Below the pieces are notes generated by a model. The model did no database searches, had not been told where the DNA came from, and saw only the letters and a program-made list of their open reading frames with translations. DNA of 64,000 nucleotides, from NCBI RefSeq assembly GCF_027580225.2, contig NC_073351.2, forward strand, positions 1,713,001 through 1,777,000, given 5' to 3'. Within the stretch, counting starts at the first letter, position 1, and every line of letters begins with the position of its first letter. Below are positions 12,791-28,310 of this stretch, in pieces. The stretch is from Misgurnus anguillicaudatus (lineage: Eukaryota; Chordata; Actinopteri; Cypriniformes; Cobitidae). Both the position numbers and the translations under genes were made by a program.

Positions 12791-13659
12791 AAGATGGACA
12801 TACAGAAAATTTATAATTTAAAATGCATTTTAGAACTTGAAGTATGGTATTTTAAATTATCTGTACATTTTTACATCTTTAGCTATGAATTTAGATACAA
12901 CCATCTTTGTTAAAGTTTTCTTAAACATATGTAGCCTCAGAAACAAAGTTGAAGAAATAATTACACTTTGTCAATCTGAGAATATTTATATTTTAGCATT
13001 GACAGAAACCCATTTGAATGACAGTTTTGATAACTCTGTTGTTGCAGTTGATGGCTATAACCTGTACAGAAGAGACCGGGATAAACATGGTGGAGGTGTA
13101 GCACTGTATATTAAAGATAGTATTGTAGTCCTGCCAAGAAATGATATAATGTGTGTTGATGTTGAAATATTATGGATACAGATCCACATCCCTCACTCTA
13201 AGCCTTTATTAGTTGGATGCTGTTATCCTCCAAGTGCTCATGTGAGTTACTTAGACAAAATATGTGAAATTGTAGATAGAGTGTCTGATGAAAGTAAAGA
13301 CGCTTTTCTTTTAGGGGATTTTAACATAGATTGGTTCTCTAAAAATATCTACATGTATTGATCTAATATTCACTAATATACCAGAGCTTTGTTCACAAAC
13401 AGTTTCCAAAGCTGTGGGATGTAGTGACCACAATTTGATCGCTTTATCAAGAAAAACTAAATTGCCTAAATCTGGAGTCAGAATTGTTCTCTGTAGGTCT
13501 TTTAAAAGGTTTAACCCTGATTCATTTATATTAGACATAAATAATATGCAAAGGTCAGATGTTCTTGAAGAACAGAATGTCAATACTGCTTTAAATATGT
13601 TTATGAATAAATTAATGAAATTGGTTAATATGCATGCTCCCCTTAGGAAAAGGTCAATA

Positions 13660-13995
13660 GACCCCTTCACGGTTCACGTCACAGACAGTTTCCACTGCGC
13701 ATGTCGGGGTCAGAAAGGTCATTACAGCAGATAGAGTTGCGTATTATTCAGTATCGTCAAAAATGCCTACTTACGTCGTGGGCTGTGAAAATCGCACCAG
13801 GTCTTCCGTTAAGTTTTCGCAATTCATGCAGAATCTCAAAAACAAAAAAATACAACATCTGCAGCTGCAAGCAATTAACGTGCAGACTGGAACAATACAA
13901 ATATCAAAGAGGCTTGTGTTTGTAGTGCTCACTTCATTTGAGGTAAGTCATCATTTTTCAGCCCTGTTAGATTACATTATAAAGCCTGGATGATC
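13660..13995 (+). mobile_element. Insertion carrying a THAP-domain first exon
   Basis: The LINE reading stops at about 13,660 (after MHAPLRKRS) and resumes at about 14,010 (SSPWLDNEL). The insert starts a frame at ATG 13,763 with MPTYVVGCENRTRSSVKF, continues through LQAIN, and after an apparent 1-nt deletion near 13,881 reads ADWNNTNIKEACVCSAHF. The V-x-x-C start, the Trp, and the C-x-x-H of CSAHF match the C2CH zinc coordination of THAP DNA-binding domains, which occur in P-like and other DNA transposases. A consensus-like 5' splice site GAG|GTAAGT sits at 13,940-13,948, directly after the domain, as expected for a first exon. The exact ends and the target duplication cannot be placed. Confidence 0.6.
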
Positions 13996-15109
13996 TATAA
14001 GAAGTAACAGTTCTCCATGGCTGGACAATGAATTGAGATCATTGATGCTTCAAAGGGATAAAGCTAAAGCAGTTGCTCAAAAACAGGGAAACTTGAAGAT
14101 AGGAAGACGTACTGCACATTAAGAAATAAAGTTACAAAACTAAGTCATAGTAAAAAGAATGGTTATTTTAAACAGAAAATGTATAACTCCGTGAATGACG
14201 GGAAAAAACTGTGGAAAATACTAAATGTATTAATGTGTAAGAAGCCAAAGTCATCCCCAAAATTTGTTGAATGTGAGAGGCAGTTCATTACGAAGCCACA
14301 TGATATTGCAAATTATTTTAATAATTTTTTTTTACAAGAAAAGTGGATAATTTAAGATCTGACATGAACAAAACTGATAGTGATGCATGCCGGAAATTGG
14401 TTGACAACATAATGCAGGGCAAACAATGCCATTTCCAATTCAATACTGTAACTCAGGATGACGTAGAGAAGCTGCTACAGGGTCTATCTACTGAAACATC
14501 TGCAGGTATAGATAATTTAGAAGGAAGAATACTTAAAGTAGCTGCGACTCAGCTTTCAAAACCTATAAGCCACATTTTTAATAAGTCTGTTTTGAGTGGT
14601 ACTTTTCCTGAGCTTTGGAAACAGTCAAAAATTATACCTCTTCTTTACTGGATCGAATAGTAGACCATTCAGTTTACTTCCAGTGTAGTGCAAAATTTTG
14701 GAGAAGATAATCTTTAATCAAATAATGAATTATTTCAGTACAAATGAATTGATGACAAGGTTCCAACATTTATAGAGACAAGGCTTTTCCACAAACACTG
14801 CGCTAGCACAGATGACAGAAGAGTGGCTAACATGTTTGGATGAAGGGAAACTAGTAGGAGGTGTGTTTTTTGACTTTAAAGCAGCTTTTGATGTAATAGA
14901 TCATAGTCTTCTCATAGCTAAACTCAAAGCATATGGTTTTTCACACTCAGCAGCACTAACTTGGGTGCATAGTTATCTTTCCAACAGGATGCAACAGGTT
15001 TATTTTAATGGTAGTCTTTCCAATTGCTTAACAACATCATGCGGCATAGCACAAGAAAGTTGCCTGGGTCCACTTTTATTTTCAATATATAAACGATTTG
15101 TTATGTTTA

Positions 15110-15247
15110 ACCTTAGCCGCTATCTCTACTTCTTATATTATCTATTGATTTTCTGTGTTCTCCTCTACATCTTCTCATGTAAAGCTGCTTTGCAACAATT
15201 AAGACTTGTGAAAAGCGCTATATAAATAAAATTGAATTTAATTAAAA
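15110..15247 (+). repeat. SINE-like tail insertion within LINE ORF2
   Basis: It separates the RT block ending GPLLFSIY from the YADD block. The sequence contains TAAAGCTGCTTTGCAACAAT and GTGAAAAGCGCTATATAAAT followed by AAAATTGAATT, the same tail as at 395-468. TTATGT occurs on both sides (about 15,099 and 15,251) and may be a target duplication. Confidence 0.6.
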
Positions 15248-16189
15248 TGAATTATGTATGCTGATGATGCTACTTTGTTCAATGCAGGATCAACATTACC
15301 TAAACTCAATGAGAATCTTCAGCATGAGTTAAAAACAGTAGTGGACTGGGTGAAAAAGAATAAATTACTATTGAATATTTCCAAAACTAAATGTATGATA
15401 TTTTGCAATAGATACATTTTACCAAGTATCACCTTACTTAATTTGCAAATAGAGAGCAATGTGGTTGAACAGGTTACCAGATTTACACTGCTGGGTGTTA
15501 GACTAGATGATATATTATCTTGGTCAGACCAGATTGACCACGTTGACCACGTGGGCAGGGGTATTGCTATGTCCAGAAAATGCTCTGTATATTGTCCAAA
15601 TGCTACATTGATAAAACATCGTCCAAAGTCTTGTTCTGTCTCACTTATATTACTGTCCAGTAGTTTGGAGTAGTGCGGCTCAAAATTATTGTTTAGTGGA
15701 TATGGTCATGAGCATGTGACACGTTCAGTCAGTAATAAGATAATGATTACTCCTAGTCCAAGATGTAATTTTATGAAGAAAACTATTGTATACAGAGGGG
15801 CTATAGAGTGGAACTTCCATCCAGCGTCAGGAAACTCAAAAGTAATTTTTTTTAAAAGAAAACAATAAAACCGAGATTACAGGTTATTTTTGCATGTTTT
15901 GTTTTAAACTGTTTTAATTTGTATGTTGAATAGATGTTGCATAACTGCTTAATTTGTACTCCTTAAATGTGTGTCATCATGATAGCTAATATATCGTAAA
16001 GTTTTTATAGATCTTATTGATGTATTGATTAATTGAATTTTGTATTTTTGTATTGATTTAGTGGACCCCAGGAAGACTAGCGACCACTAAAGTGGGAGCT
16101 AATACGGTTTCAAATAAAACAATAAAAACAATAAAAACAATTAAACATAATAAAGAATGAAAATGATAGGTATTTACCTATGATTATGA

Positions 16190-16900
16190 CAGTGGTAAAT
16201 TATTTAAATCAAAACTATAATAATAGTGTTTAGATATTTACAGATGAGTTTAAAAATCATTAATCTGGATATACAGCAGGAGCAATATATATTCCTCATA
16301 TCGAACAAAGTACTGTTTAAAGGATGTCTAATGATATCTCAGTGTTTACAACAGAACTCATGGCAATATTAATAGCAATGATATGGGTGAAAGAATCTAA
16401 TATTAAGAATGTAGTTAAATGCTCTGATTCATTTTTAGCTTTGTGCATCTTAAAAAGTGGAAAGTCAGATGCTAGAAAAGACATTTTATACGACACATTA
16501 CAGATTTTGTACAGATTAAATCCACTAGATAAAAATATATCATTTTAATGGGTACCAGCTCGTGTAGGAGTTAAGGGAAATGAGATGGTGGACAAACCGG
16601 CAAAGACTGGATTAAAAAAGATCAAAATCGACATAAAGATTCCATTAAGCAAAGCTGAAGCTAAGTGCATTGTAAGAAAATCTGTTATAAACATTTGGCA
16701 AGACAACTGAAATACGAAGTTAAAAAGAAGACATCTGTATAATATTCAGTATAAAGTGGGGACTGAAAGGAGAAAATATAGATCCAGAAGAAATGATACA
16801 CTTATCTTGACGCTTATCATTGGGCACACCAGATGAAATTATTATTTACACATGATAGGAAAAAGTGAGACAGATGGGGGCATCTAACATTTAGGGTATG
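16190..16900 (+). pseudogene. I/Nimb-like LINE RNase H relic (3' part)
   Basis: After the tail of the inserted LINE the older element resumes. The reading includes IFTDEFK, SGYTAGAIYIP, ISVFTTELMAILIAMIW (16,324 on), KCSDSFLAL, then after a TAA stop at 16,546 WVPARVGVKGNEMVDKPAK, IPLSKAEAK and RRHLYNIQYKVG. The order Asp (IFTD), Glu (FTTEL), Asp (CSDS) and WVPAxxGxxGNExxD is that of the RNase H domain found in I-clade LINEs. The domain would remove the RNA strand during element replication. Stops at 16,546 and about 16,708, plus frameshifts, inactivate it. Confidence 0.75.
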
Positions 16901-17238
16901 GGTAACGTTATTTCAACTGTGTATTTCACTCATAAAGCAACATGGCCTATCAGAAGAGAGGCTCATAAATATTACTTATTACAGGCCAAAACCACCTGTT
17001 CTTAGCAGAGGTCCTGAAAGAGGAACTGTAAAAATATATAGAGATTGTTTTTGGTACTGCAAATATTTATTCCTAAGGACATCATAACCTAAAATAAAAC
17101 TCTAAAGCTTTGAAATATGGGACCTTTAAGGATTGTGCTGTGCCAGATGATGTGGGAGACCAACATCCATTTCTTTCAGATGAAGGCATTTCACTGTCAA
17201 CAAGTGTCCCCGTGTTTTTTATTCATCTAAATTTAAAG
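16901..17238. other. Non-coding stretch, nothing firm
   Basis: Sequence after the LINE RNase H relic. The first part may still be decayed LINE sequence. No boundary motif or host exon is seen. Confidence 0.35.
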
Positions 17239-17243
17239 AACGA

Positions 17244-17294
<51 letters not shown>
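17239..17294. repeat. (GAAA)n microsatellite
   Basis: About 14 units of GAAA/AAAG. The Lys/Glu-rich frame crossing it is an artefact. Confidence 0.95.
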
Positions 17295-21532
<4,238 letters not shown>

Positions 21533-22048
21533 ATGAAAGGATGTACAGACATATGGAAGAGAGGGAACTCGGGGGAGTTATGTGCCAGTGTCTGTGTAAG
21601 AAGCAAGAAAATTCAGGATCATCTGGAAATCTAGCCTGAGAAGGAAATATTTGTATTCCCAATTAAACTACTCTAACACATTATCTATAACATATCATTT
21701 TAATTAACATTTAAACAACATTTAAACAATACCCAACGATAAAACATTTAAACTTTTTTGTTTTGTAATAGCACAGGCAATGCAAGTATTAAATAGTAAT
21801 TTTTAAAAAACAACAGCATTGGTGTTTGGGTCTAATTTAATTGGATTTTTATTTTATACATTTATTAGAAGATTATAACTCTGAAAATATTGACCCCAAA
21901 ATTTAAATCCTCTAAATGAATGTTGTAATATTAGACAGAAAAGACACAGGGCAAAAGATGTGTGTTTTATGCTCATTATGGCATTTTCATGAAAAACAAG
22001 ACTCATCTTTTCCAATACCATCAATCACAGGACAGTGATCTACCTCCC

Positions 22049-22174
<126 letters not shown>

Positions 22175-22453
22175 ATTCTGGTTTCCATGTTTTGTGGGGA
22201 CATTCCATAGACGTAATGCATTTTATTCCATACAAACTGAATATTCTATATTCCCCTTACCTACCCCATTCCCTAACCCCAACCATCACAGAAAACTTTC
22301 TGCTACTTCACATTTTCAAGAAACATCATTATGTTTGATTTATAAGCTTGTTGCCTCATGGGGACATCAAAATGTCCCCACGAGGTCACAAAAATACTGG
22401 TATTCCTATCTTTGTGGGGACAATTGGTCCCCACAACGTGATAATTACCAGGT

Positions 22454-22455
<2 letters not shown>
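22175..22455. repeat. Teleost short repeat with TGTGGGGAC palindromes
   Basis: Contains TTTGTGGGGACATTCCATAG near the left end, GGGGACATCAAAATGTCCCC in the middle and GTGGGGACAATTGGTCCCCA near the right end. Two of these are near-perfect palindromes on the same GGGGAC core. CA arrays directly flank both sides. I recognise the unit as a common teleost repeat usually found with microsatellites. No coding frame of note. Confidence 0.7.

Positions 22456-22531
<76 letters not shown>
22456..22531. repeat. (CA)n microsatellite, right bracket
   Basis: CA array of about 38 units, starting directly after ACCAGGTG of the preceding repeat and ending at CGAAAG. Confidence 0.97.
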
Positions 22532-22533
<2 letters not shown>

Positions 22534-24014
22534 AAGTTTTATTGCTCAGATGTTGTATTTGCTCAGACTTTATATCATAGAATTTAAAATGTGAATTCAT
22601 CACACATTGAACCTGCAGCAGATGTTAATTGCATGTACAGTTCCATCACGATCTGTCTGCAAAGCGACATGCTGGATGCTGAGCTCCTCTGAGAGCACGC
22701 TGTAAATGTTTGTTACGAAGGTCCACTTCCTCCACACGCACATACACAATTAAAATGTGAAGTTCTGGCATGGCGTGCAGCTGAGACATCGTGTGCACTC
22801 ACAGGCGTGGGAGTGATTAATGTGTGTGTTGCGTGTGTTAAGCACCACCAGGAAGATGGAGAGATGTAAGTGTGTTTATGCGTATACAGGACATGTGCAC
22901 ATGTCCTTGTTATCTAACGGAGAACGATTGCATGATCTACGTAATCTGTATGATGAAGGTTTAGGGACAAATTATTCATGCAAAAAGAATTTTTAACAGA
23001 ACACAATTGTTTAAGATATGAATTAATAGTTTACAACCCCCCTCCAAAATAGATTTTCTTTATAATACATTTTCTAAAGAAATTGTGAAGTGGTGCTTTC
23101 CTTGGCAAAACTTGGGACACAAAATGTTACAGTAATGTACCAGTTGCTTATAAAAAGTGTAACATTGTGTGAAAGTTGTTCATAAAATATCATATTGCAG
23201 CACACATAATGGTTCATGTGTTTTACATAAAATTAGCAACTAACCAGCAGACTTAAATCTAGAACTGATTTTATATAGACAATGCAATACTTTCCCCTGA
23301 AAATAAGGTCCTAATGACCCAACTAATATTAAACCACACCTATTATGTCCATTTGTACAAAATCTAATAGAAGTATCAGGAGTCCCCAGAATGATTCTGT
23401 GAAGTTTCCTATCATGTCCAAAATGCCCTTATTTGGGTAGAGGCAAAAACTCATTGTTTTCATGTCTGTAGCTTCAAAGGTCACGTTCTTCCTGATCCCA
23501 TTTTTCAAACTTTAGTTAGTGTGTAATGTTGCTGTTAGAGCATAAATAATACCTACAAAATGATAAAGCTCAAAGTTGAGTCACTGCGAGGCGATATATT
23601 TTCTTTAACCAAATTCCCCTTTCAAAGCCTACAACGAACAGCCGGTTTGGACTACAGCCCTCTACCTCCTGCTTTAATGACGTCAATAATACAGTATTTG
23701 ACTAAACCCCGCCCACAGGAATACGTCAGTCACCAGCTTTGGCTCAAACGGCTCTGCTAAGCTAAGCTGTTCTCGAATCACAACACACTAAACAAACTAC
23801 ACAATCAGAACTCGATACATGTTTCTGAAGAAGGGACTTCATAGAACAAGGAAGACATCAGCCCGTTTTTAGAACAGTGAAAACAGAGCTATACAGATAA
23901 GTACAATTGTGTGAAAAATACTGTGTTGTTTTTACACATGAAACATGAACACATGTTATATTGCGCACTGTAAACACAATCAAAGCTTAAAAAACACAGA
24001 AAGAACTGGACCTT
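22532..24014. other. Non-coding stretch, probably with an old repeat
   Basis: About 23,270-24,010 has the look of a teleost interspersed repeat (AAACCCCGCCCACAGGAAT near 23,703; CAGAGCTATACAGATAAGTA near 23,885), but I cannot place termini. No exon is supported. Confidence 0.35.
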
Positions 24015-25010
24015 TAAAGAGCCAGTAAGATGCAAATTTTAAGTGTCCTATTACTGTTTATAAGTCCTGGACAACAGGTTTAAATGCATGCATGGTTAAA
24101 AAACATTTTAATTTTCTCAAAATATAAATTTAAAATTACCCCATTTCTCAGAGATCCCCAAACGATTCGTGTGAAGCCGTTCAACGACTCAGTCTGCCTA
24201 AACCCCACCTTTCAGTAGCCAACTCTGCTCTGATTGGTCAAATGACAGAGTCTCCGCACAGATCAGTGGCACAGACCAACAATAGTGCAACATGTATTGA
24301 CCTAGTGCTAACACGATTTACTGAGAAGACATTATCAACATCAATACACATCATTCATCATTAATCCAAGCAATAAAAATGCTGACAGACACTAACATTT
24401 TACACTCATTTAAGCAAGTATGTAAGCTAACCGAACCATTGCAAAAATATAAACACTAAGTTAGTGCTCATGCGTTAGCCGCTTGCTAAAGTGACTCTCT
24501 GACAGTATTTTAAGAGTTTTAACACCGACATCAATACACATCATTCATCATTAATCCAAGCAATAAAAACGACGACAGACACTAACATTTTACACTCATT
24601 TAAGCAAGTATGTAAGCTTACTGATAAGACATTACAGTAAACTAGACATTTTAAAACACTCGGGGGAAAATAAACACAATGTAAAAATCATACTGAGAGG
24701 TTGTGGTTAAGAGACGCATGTTGTTCCAAATAAAGTGGGTACCGAACCATCTTTGATTGCCAAACGTTAGTAAATCCCTCCTGGAAAAAGTAATTTTAAC
24801 CACAGATTCTTCATATATCTTCATCCTTTGGTGAAAATATAATATGACGACTCGTTTCAGCAAATCAGAGTCGACTCCCTACTTTAGAAGCCAATAACTT
24901 TATTATTCGTGCACTTTTTGGTTCAAATACTTTGTTTACATTGATGGACAGCTACATGACACACGCCAATACAGGTCATTTTTTGATTTTGAATCTGTGT
25001 GGCTCTTTAA
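24015..25010. mobile_element. TTAA-ended DNA element (piggyBac-like MITE)
   Basis: The left end reads TTAAAGAGCCA and the right end TGGCTCTTTAA, an 11-nt inverted repeat including the TTAA target sequence that piggyBac-type transposases use. The interior (about 1 kb) lacks a transposase frame and holds a direct duplication, 24,338-24,428 and 24,528-24,618, offset by 190 nt and about 95% identical by eye. The short inverted repeat leaves some doubt that the two ends belong together. Confidence 0.5.
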
Positions 25011-25070
25011 ATGCAAATGAGCTACAGCTCCAAACTCCCTTTTTAAAAGAGAGAGTGAGTGCTTTCAGGT

Positions 25071-25073
<3 letters not shown>

Positions 25074-25160
<87 letters not shown>
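25074..25160. repeat. (CA)n microsatellite
   Basis: Uninterrupted CA array of about 43 units. Confidence 0.97.
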
Positions 25161-25164
<4 letters not shown>

Positions 25165-25726
25165 GAATGCTTTTAGACAACACTAACTAGTGCAAAACAT
25201 GAATTAAGAGATATAAGATGAAACACATCCTTATAGCCTTCTTGTAAAACACACACAGCTCTGTTTTGTTTCCATGCGTTCTCAGCACTGGATGACGCAC
25301 ATTGGTAATAGTTGAGAAAATAATCATGATTTTATTGCACCAGTGTCATCCCACACAGAAGTATAATGATTGGTTTTAGCAGCATGAGTCAACCGTGAAC
25401 ACCTTCTTGAACATCAACAGCACAGGCCAGTGCTGAAGCATATAACATCTGAAGTACAGTAATTGTCCTTTGTAAATACAAGGGTTACCTGTAATATGTA
25501 TCCTCTAACGCAATTCCTATGAAAAGATCACTGACACTCAATATGACCCATTGGGGTACAGTGAAGAAACCCTCCAGCCCCTGGCCATCTCCATTAGAGC
25601 TCAGATAAGCTGTGCATCCATTTACAATCACAGCTTCTGTGATTTTCTTACTCTAAATAAGTAAATTACCCCTAATACCCTCTCTCTAGCACTCAGCCTT
25701 TTTAGCTTTTATGTAAACCAGATGTT

Positions 25727-25729
<3 letters not shown>

Positions 25730-25806
<77 letters not shown>

Positions 25807-25840
25807 GCACGCACGCACGCACCCACACACTCACACGCAT
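25730..25840. repeat. (CA)n plus (GCAC)n compound microsatellite
   Basis: A CA array to about 25,801 is followed by five GCAC units and imperfect CA-rich sequence. The same (CGCA)n-(CA)n association occurs at 45,547-45,598. Confidence 0.95.
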
Positions 25841-27032
25841 GCACACACTTCTCTATGCTCAATACACATTTCTGTTCATTGGTAGGAGGATTTTACCTGC
25901 AATGAATCATATTTGTATTTCACTCTGATATTTGTTGTTTTTCATGCGACTTATTACTGATGTTATTAATGGAGTCACATTGTTTAATAATTGTATTTAA
26001 ATCATTCAGAAAACTTTTAAAATACAAAATGTTCTCAGTTAAATAAAATTATTTGTTCCTTCTGATTTGATAATTATGGATCTTGCTTTCATCTTGCTTC
26101 ACGTTTATGTATTTGTCACGAGGTGACGACTTTTCAGGGCGGAACCAAAAATTGAGGAAGTTGGTTCCGCCCGGATGTTTCCGCCCCGACCGGAAAAATG
26201 GAAACACCGGACATCCGGCAGTTTTGCGGAGGCTGTAATCAGCGGATTGAGCACAGCTGTGCCTAGTTGACGAGATCGCCGGGTAATTGGATAACGGGAG
26301 TGTAAGGAGAAGTACAAAAAGCACAGTTAGATGACAGTTGGAGTTGTAGTATGTGCTGAAGAACGGAGCTGTGCTCATTGTTAGACGTGGTGACTGGCTA
26401 TATCTCTCTCTCTTCCCTTTTCTCTTGTTGCAGTTACGGTGGACCGGCTGGATTTAAGAAACAACCCTACGGGTGGAGAAGGAACTCCGGTCCAACTAGT
26501 AATTTGGAAGGAGTAAAGCGAGAAGCGATTTGATCGCATTGCACAACGTACACAAAGGCTATCCGCTGTGAGTATGCCCGTGGTGTAGTATAACTAGCAG
26601 AAACTTGCATTGTGGGATTCGTTGGAATCCTCCAGGATTAGGAAGGCGGCCCTACCCCTATCATTAGCGTGGTAGGCGAGCCGCTAGAAGCATACATTTC
26701 ATACAGCCACCGCGACGCGACTTTGGTCTGGTCGTTTTGCCATCGCCTCTACGTTAGCCCCAAGCACAGTGGAAGAGACCGGGCGTTTCCCTTGTGGTGT
26801 TGCACTTGCAGTGTGGTGAGTGAGATTTTACATATCATAAGCTTTTTCACGTTAGAGTGGTGCTGTGTATTTGCCGTGGGTTGCTGTGTGTCTTGTCAGA
26901 GAAACCCCGCACCATCCATTCTCTCCCCTGGAAGGAGGACGGAGGGGCCAACGACCGTAGACCTCATTGCTATTATACACTGTGTGCTGTTTTAAGAGTA
27001 CGAAGAGACGCAGGCCAAGAGCTGTGGAGGAC

Positions 27033-27466
27033 TGTGAGTATTATATTAGAAGCATTTGTGGTGTGAGCTTATCTGCGTTTGCATTGTCGCAGAGTCGGAG
27101 GCGAACGGGTCCGCTACCCCCGTGGTCTCTACGAAAGGGCGCCCCTATCTGGGATTCGATCAGCCTACGGACAGTGGGGATAGGGCAGCGCTCGACCCGG
27201 CGAGGTGGTGTGTGACCTTCGCCCCCCTGCTGACCTACGGAAGAACCGACTGTGAGTAACATCTTAGAAGCATTTGTGGTGTAAGCTTACCTGTGTTTGT
27301 ATTGTCGCAGAGTCGGAGGCGAACGGGTCCGCTGCCCCCGTGGTCTCTACGAAAGGGCGCCCCTATCTGGGATTCGATCTGCCTACGGACAGTGGGGATA
27401 GGGCAGCGCTCGACCCGGCGAGGTGGTGTGTGACCTTCGCCTCCCTGCTGACCAACAGTAAAGAGC
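27033..27466 (+). repeat. 218-bp tandem duplication inside the 5' LTR
   Basis: Two copies start at 27,033 and 27,251, each opening TGTGAGTA, passing through ATTGTCGCAGAGTCGGAGGC and ending in the CTGCTGACC region. GTGAGTA to GTCGCAG spans 59 nt in each copy and resembles a miniature intron. The 3' LTR carries the same pair at about 34,741-35,174. Confidence 0.9.
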
Positions 27467-28310
27467 CGACTGCGAACGCGATACTTACTCAGAGAGCTGT
27501 AAGCAGCGGAGCTGGTGAGAACCATTCAAAGATCAATAACAGTGTTTCTGTGTCCTAGCGATCACCTGTGGAGAGAGAGAGGAAAACGAGAGTGAATCAG
27601 TGAAGAGCCGACTGTGAACGTGATACTTACCCAGAGAGCCGTAAGCAGCGGAGCTGGTGAGAACCATTCAAAGATCAATAACAGTGTTTCTGTGTCCTAG
27701 CGATCACCTGTGGAGAGAGAGAGGAAAACGAGAGTGAACCAGTGAAGAGCCGACTGTGAACGTGATACTTACCCAGAGAGCTGTAAGCAGCGGAGCTGGT
27801 GAGAACCATTCAAAGGCCAATAACAGTGTTTCTGTGTCCTAGCGATCACCTGTGGAGAGAGAGAGGAAAACGAGAGCAAGAGCCAGTAAAGAGCCGACTG
27901 TGAACGTGATACTTACCCAGAGAGCTGTAAGCAGCGGAGTTGGTGAGAAACATTCAAAGACCAATAACAGTGTTTCTGTGTCCTAGCGATCACCTGTGGA
28001 GATAGAGAGGAAAACGAGAGTGAATCAGTGAAGAGCCGACTGTGAACGTGATACTTACCCAGAAGCTGTAAGCAGCGGAGCTGGTGAGAACCATTCAAAG
28101 GCCAATAACAGTGTCTCTGTGTCTTAGCGATCACCTGTGGAGAGAGAGAGGAAAACGAGAGTGAATTATTGAGGAACCGACGGTGAACGGGATACTTACC
28201 CAGGAAACTGTAAGCAGGGAGCCGGTGAGACCCCTTTCAAAGTCAGTAACAGTGTCTTTGTCGTCCTAGTGGCCGCCTGTGGAGAGAGAAGAAGGCGAGA
28301 GTGAGCCATT
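27463..28310 (+). repeat. Six-copy 142-bp tandem array in the 5' LTR
   Basis: Copies start at the GAGCCGACTG/GAACCGACGG motif at 27,463, 27,605, 27,747, 27,891, 28,033 and 28,174, with periods of 141-144. Each has ATACTTACCCAG, a donor-like CTGGTGAGAACC, an acceptor-like GTTTCTGTGTCCTAG and a GA-rich block. The last copy is the most diverged. There is no shared long open frame, so the array looks non-coding. Confidence 0.93.

Larger units (their letters stand above)
12820..15870 (+). pseudogene. L2/CR1-like LINE ORF2 relic (endonuclease + RT)
   Basis: ORF2 would nick genomic DNA and reverse-transcribe the element RNA. The apurinic-endonuclease region (12,900-13,450) shows NICSLRNK, LALTETHLND, GGGVALYIK, LLGDFNIDW and, after a frameshift, GCSDHNLI. 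The RT region follows: STETSAGIDNLEGRILK (about 14,490), FPELWKQSKIIPL, then VFFDFKAAFDVIDHSLL (about 14,860), SSCLGPLLFS-like CLGPLLFSIY, and the catalytic YADD at about 15,256. The C-terminal segment includes an AIEWN-like block near 15,800. Frames break at about 13,355, at the THAP insertion, at 14,658, at the SINE-like insertion and at 15,670. It is therefore a pseudogene with most motifs still legible, suggesting moderate age. Confidence 0.8.
11930..16140 (+). mobile_element. L2/CR1-like non-LTR retrotransposon (decayed)
   Basis: A nearly full-length LINE on the + strand: a short leader, a coiled-coil ORF1 (about 12,107-12,790), an ORF2 with apurinic endonuclease and reverse transcriptase (about 12,820-15,870), a 3' UTR containing TTTAGTGGACCCCAGGAAGA, and a simple tail of CAATAAAAA units ending near 16,140. 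Stops and frameshifts throughout show it is dead. It lies inside an older I/Nimb-like LINE in the same orientation, and contains a THAP-exon insertion (about 13,660-13,995) and a SINE-like insertion (about 15,110-15,247). The left boundary is uncertain by about 100 nt. Confidence 0.75.

Noticed and set aside
26669..27558. Repeated short frames inside the LTRs (also 34,377-35,266)
   Set aside because: Several do not start with ATG, they are broken between tandem units, and they have no protein motif. Their identity in both LTRs follows from LTR duplication, not from selection on a protein.
27463..28310. CRISPR-like repeat array
   Set aside because: The units are contiguous 142-bp tandem repeats without unique spacers, they sit inside an LTR, and the DNA is eukaryotic.
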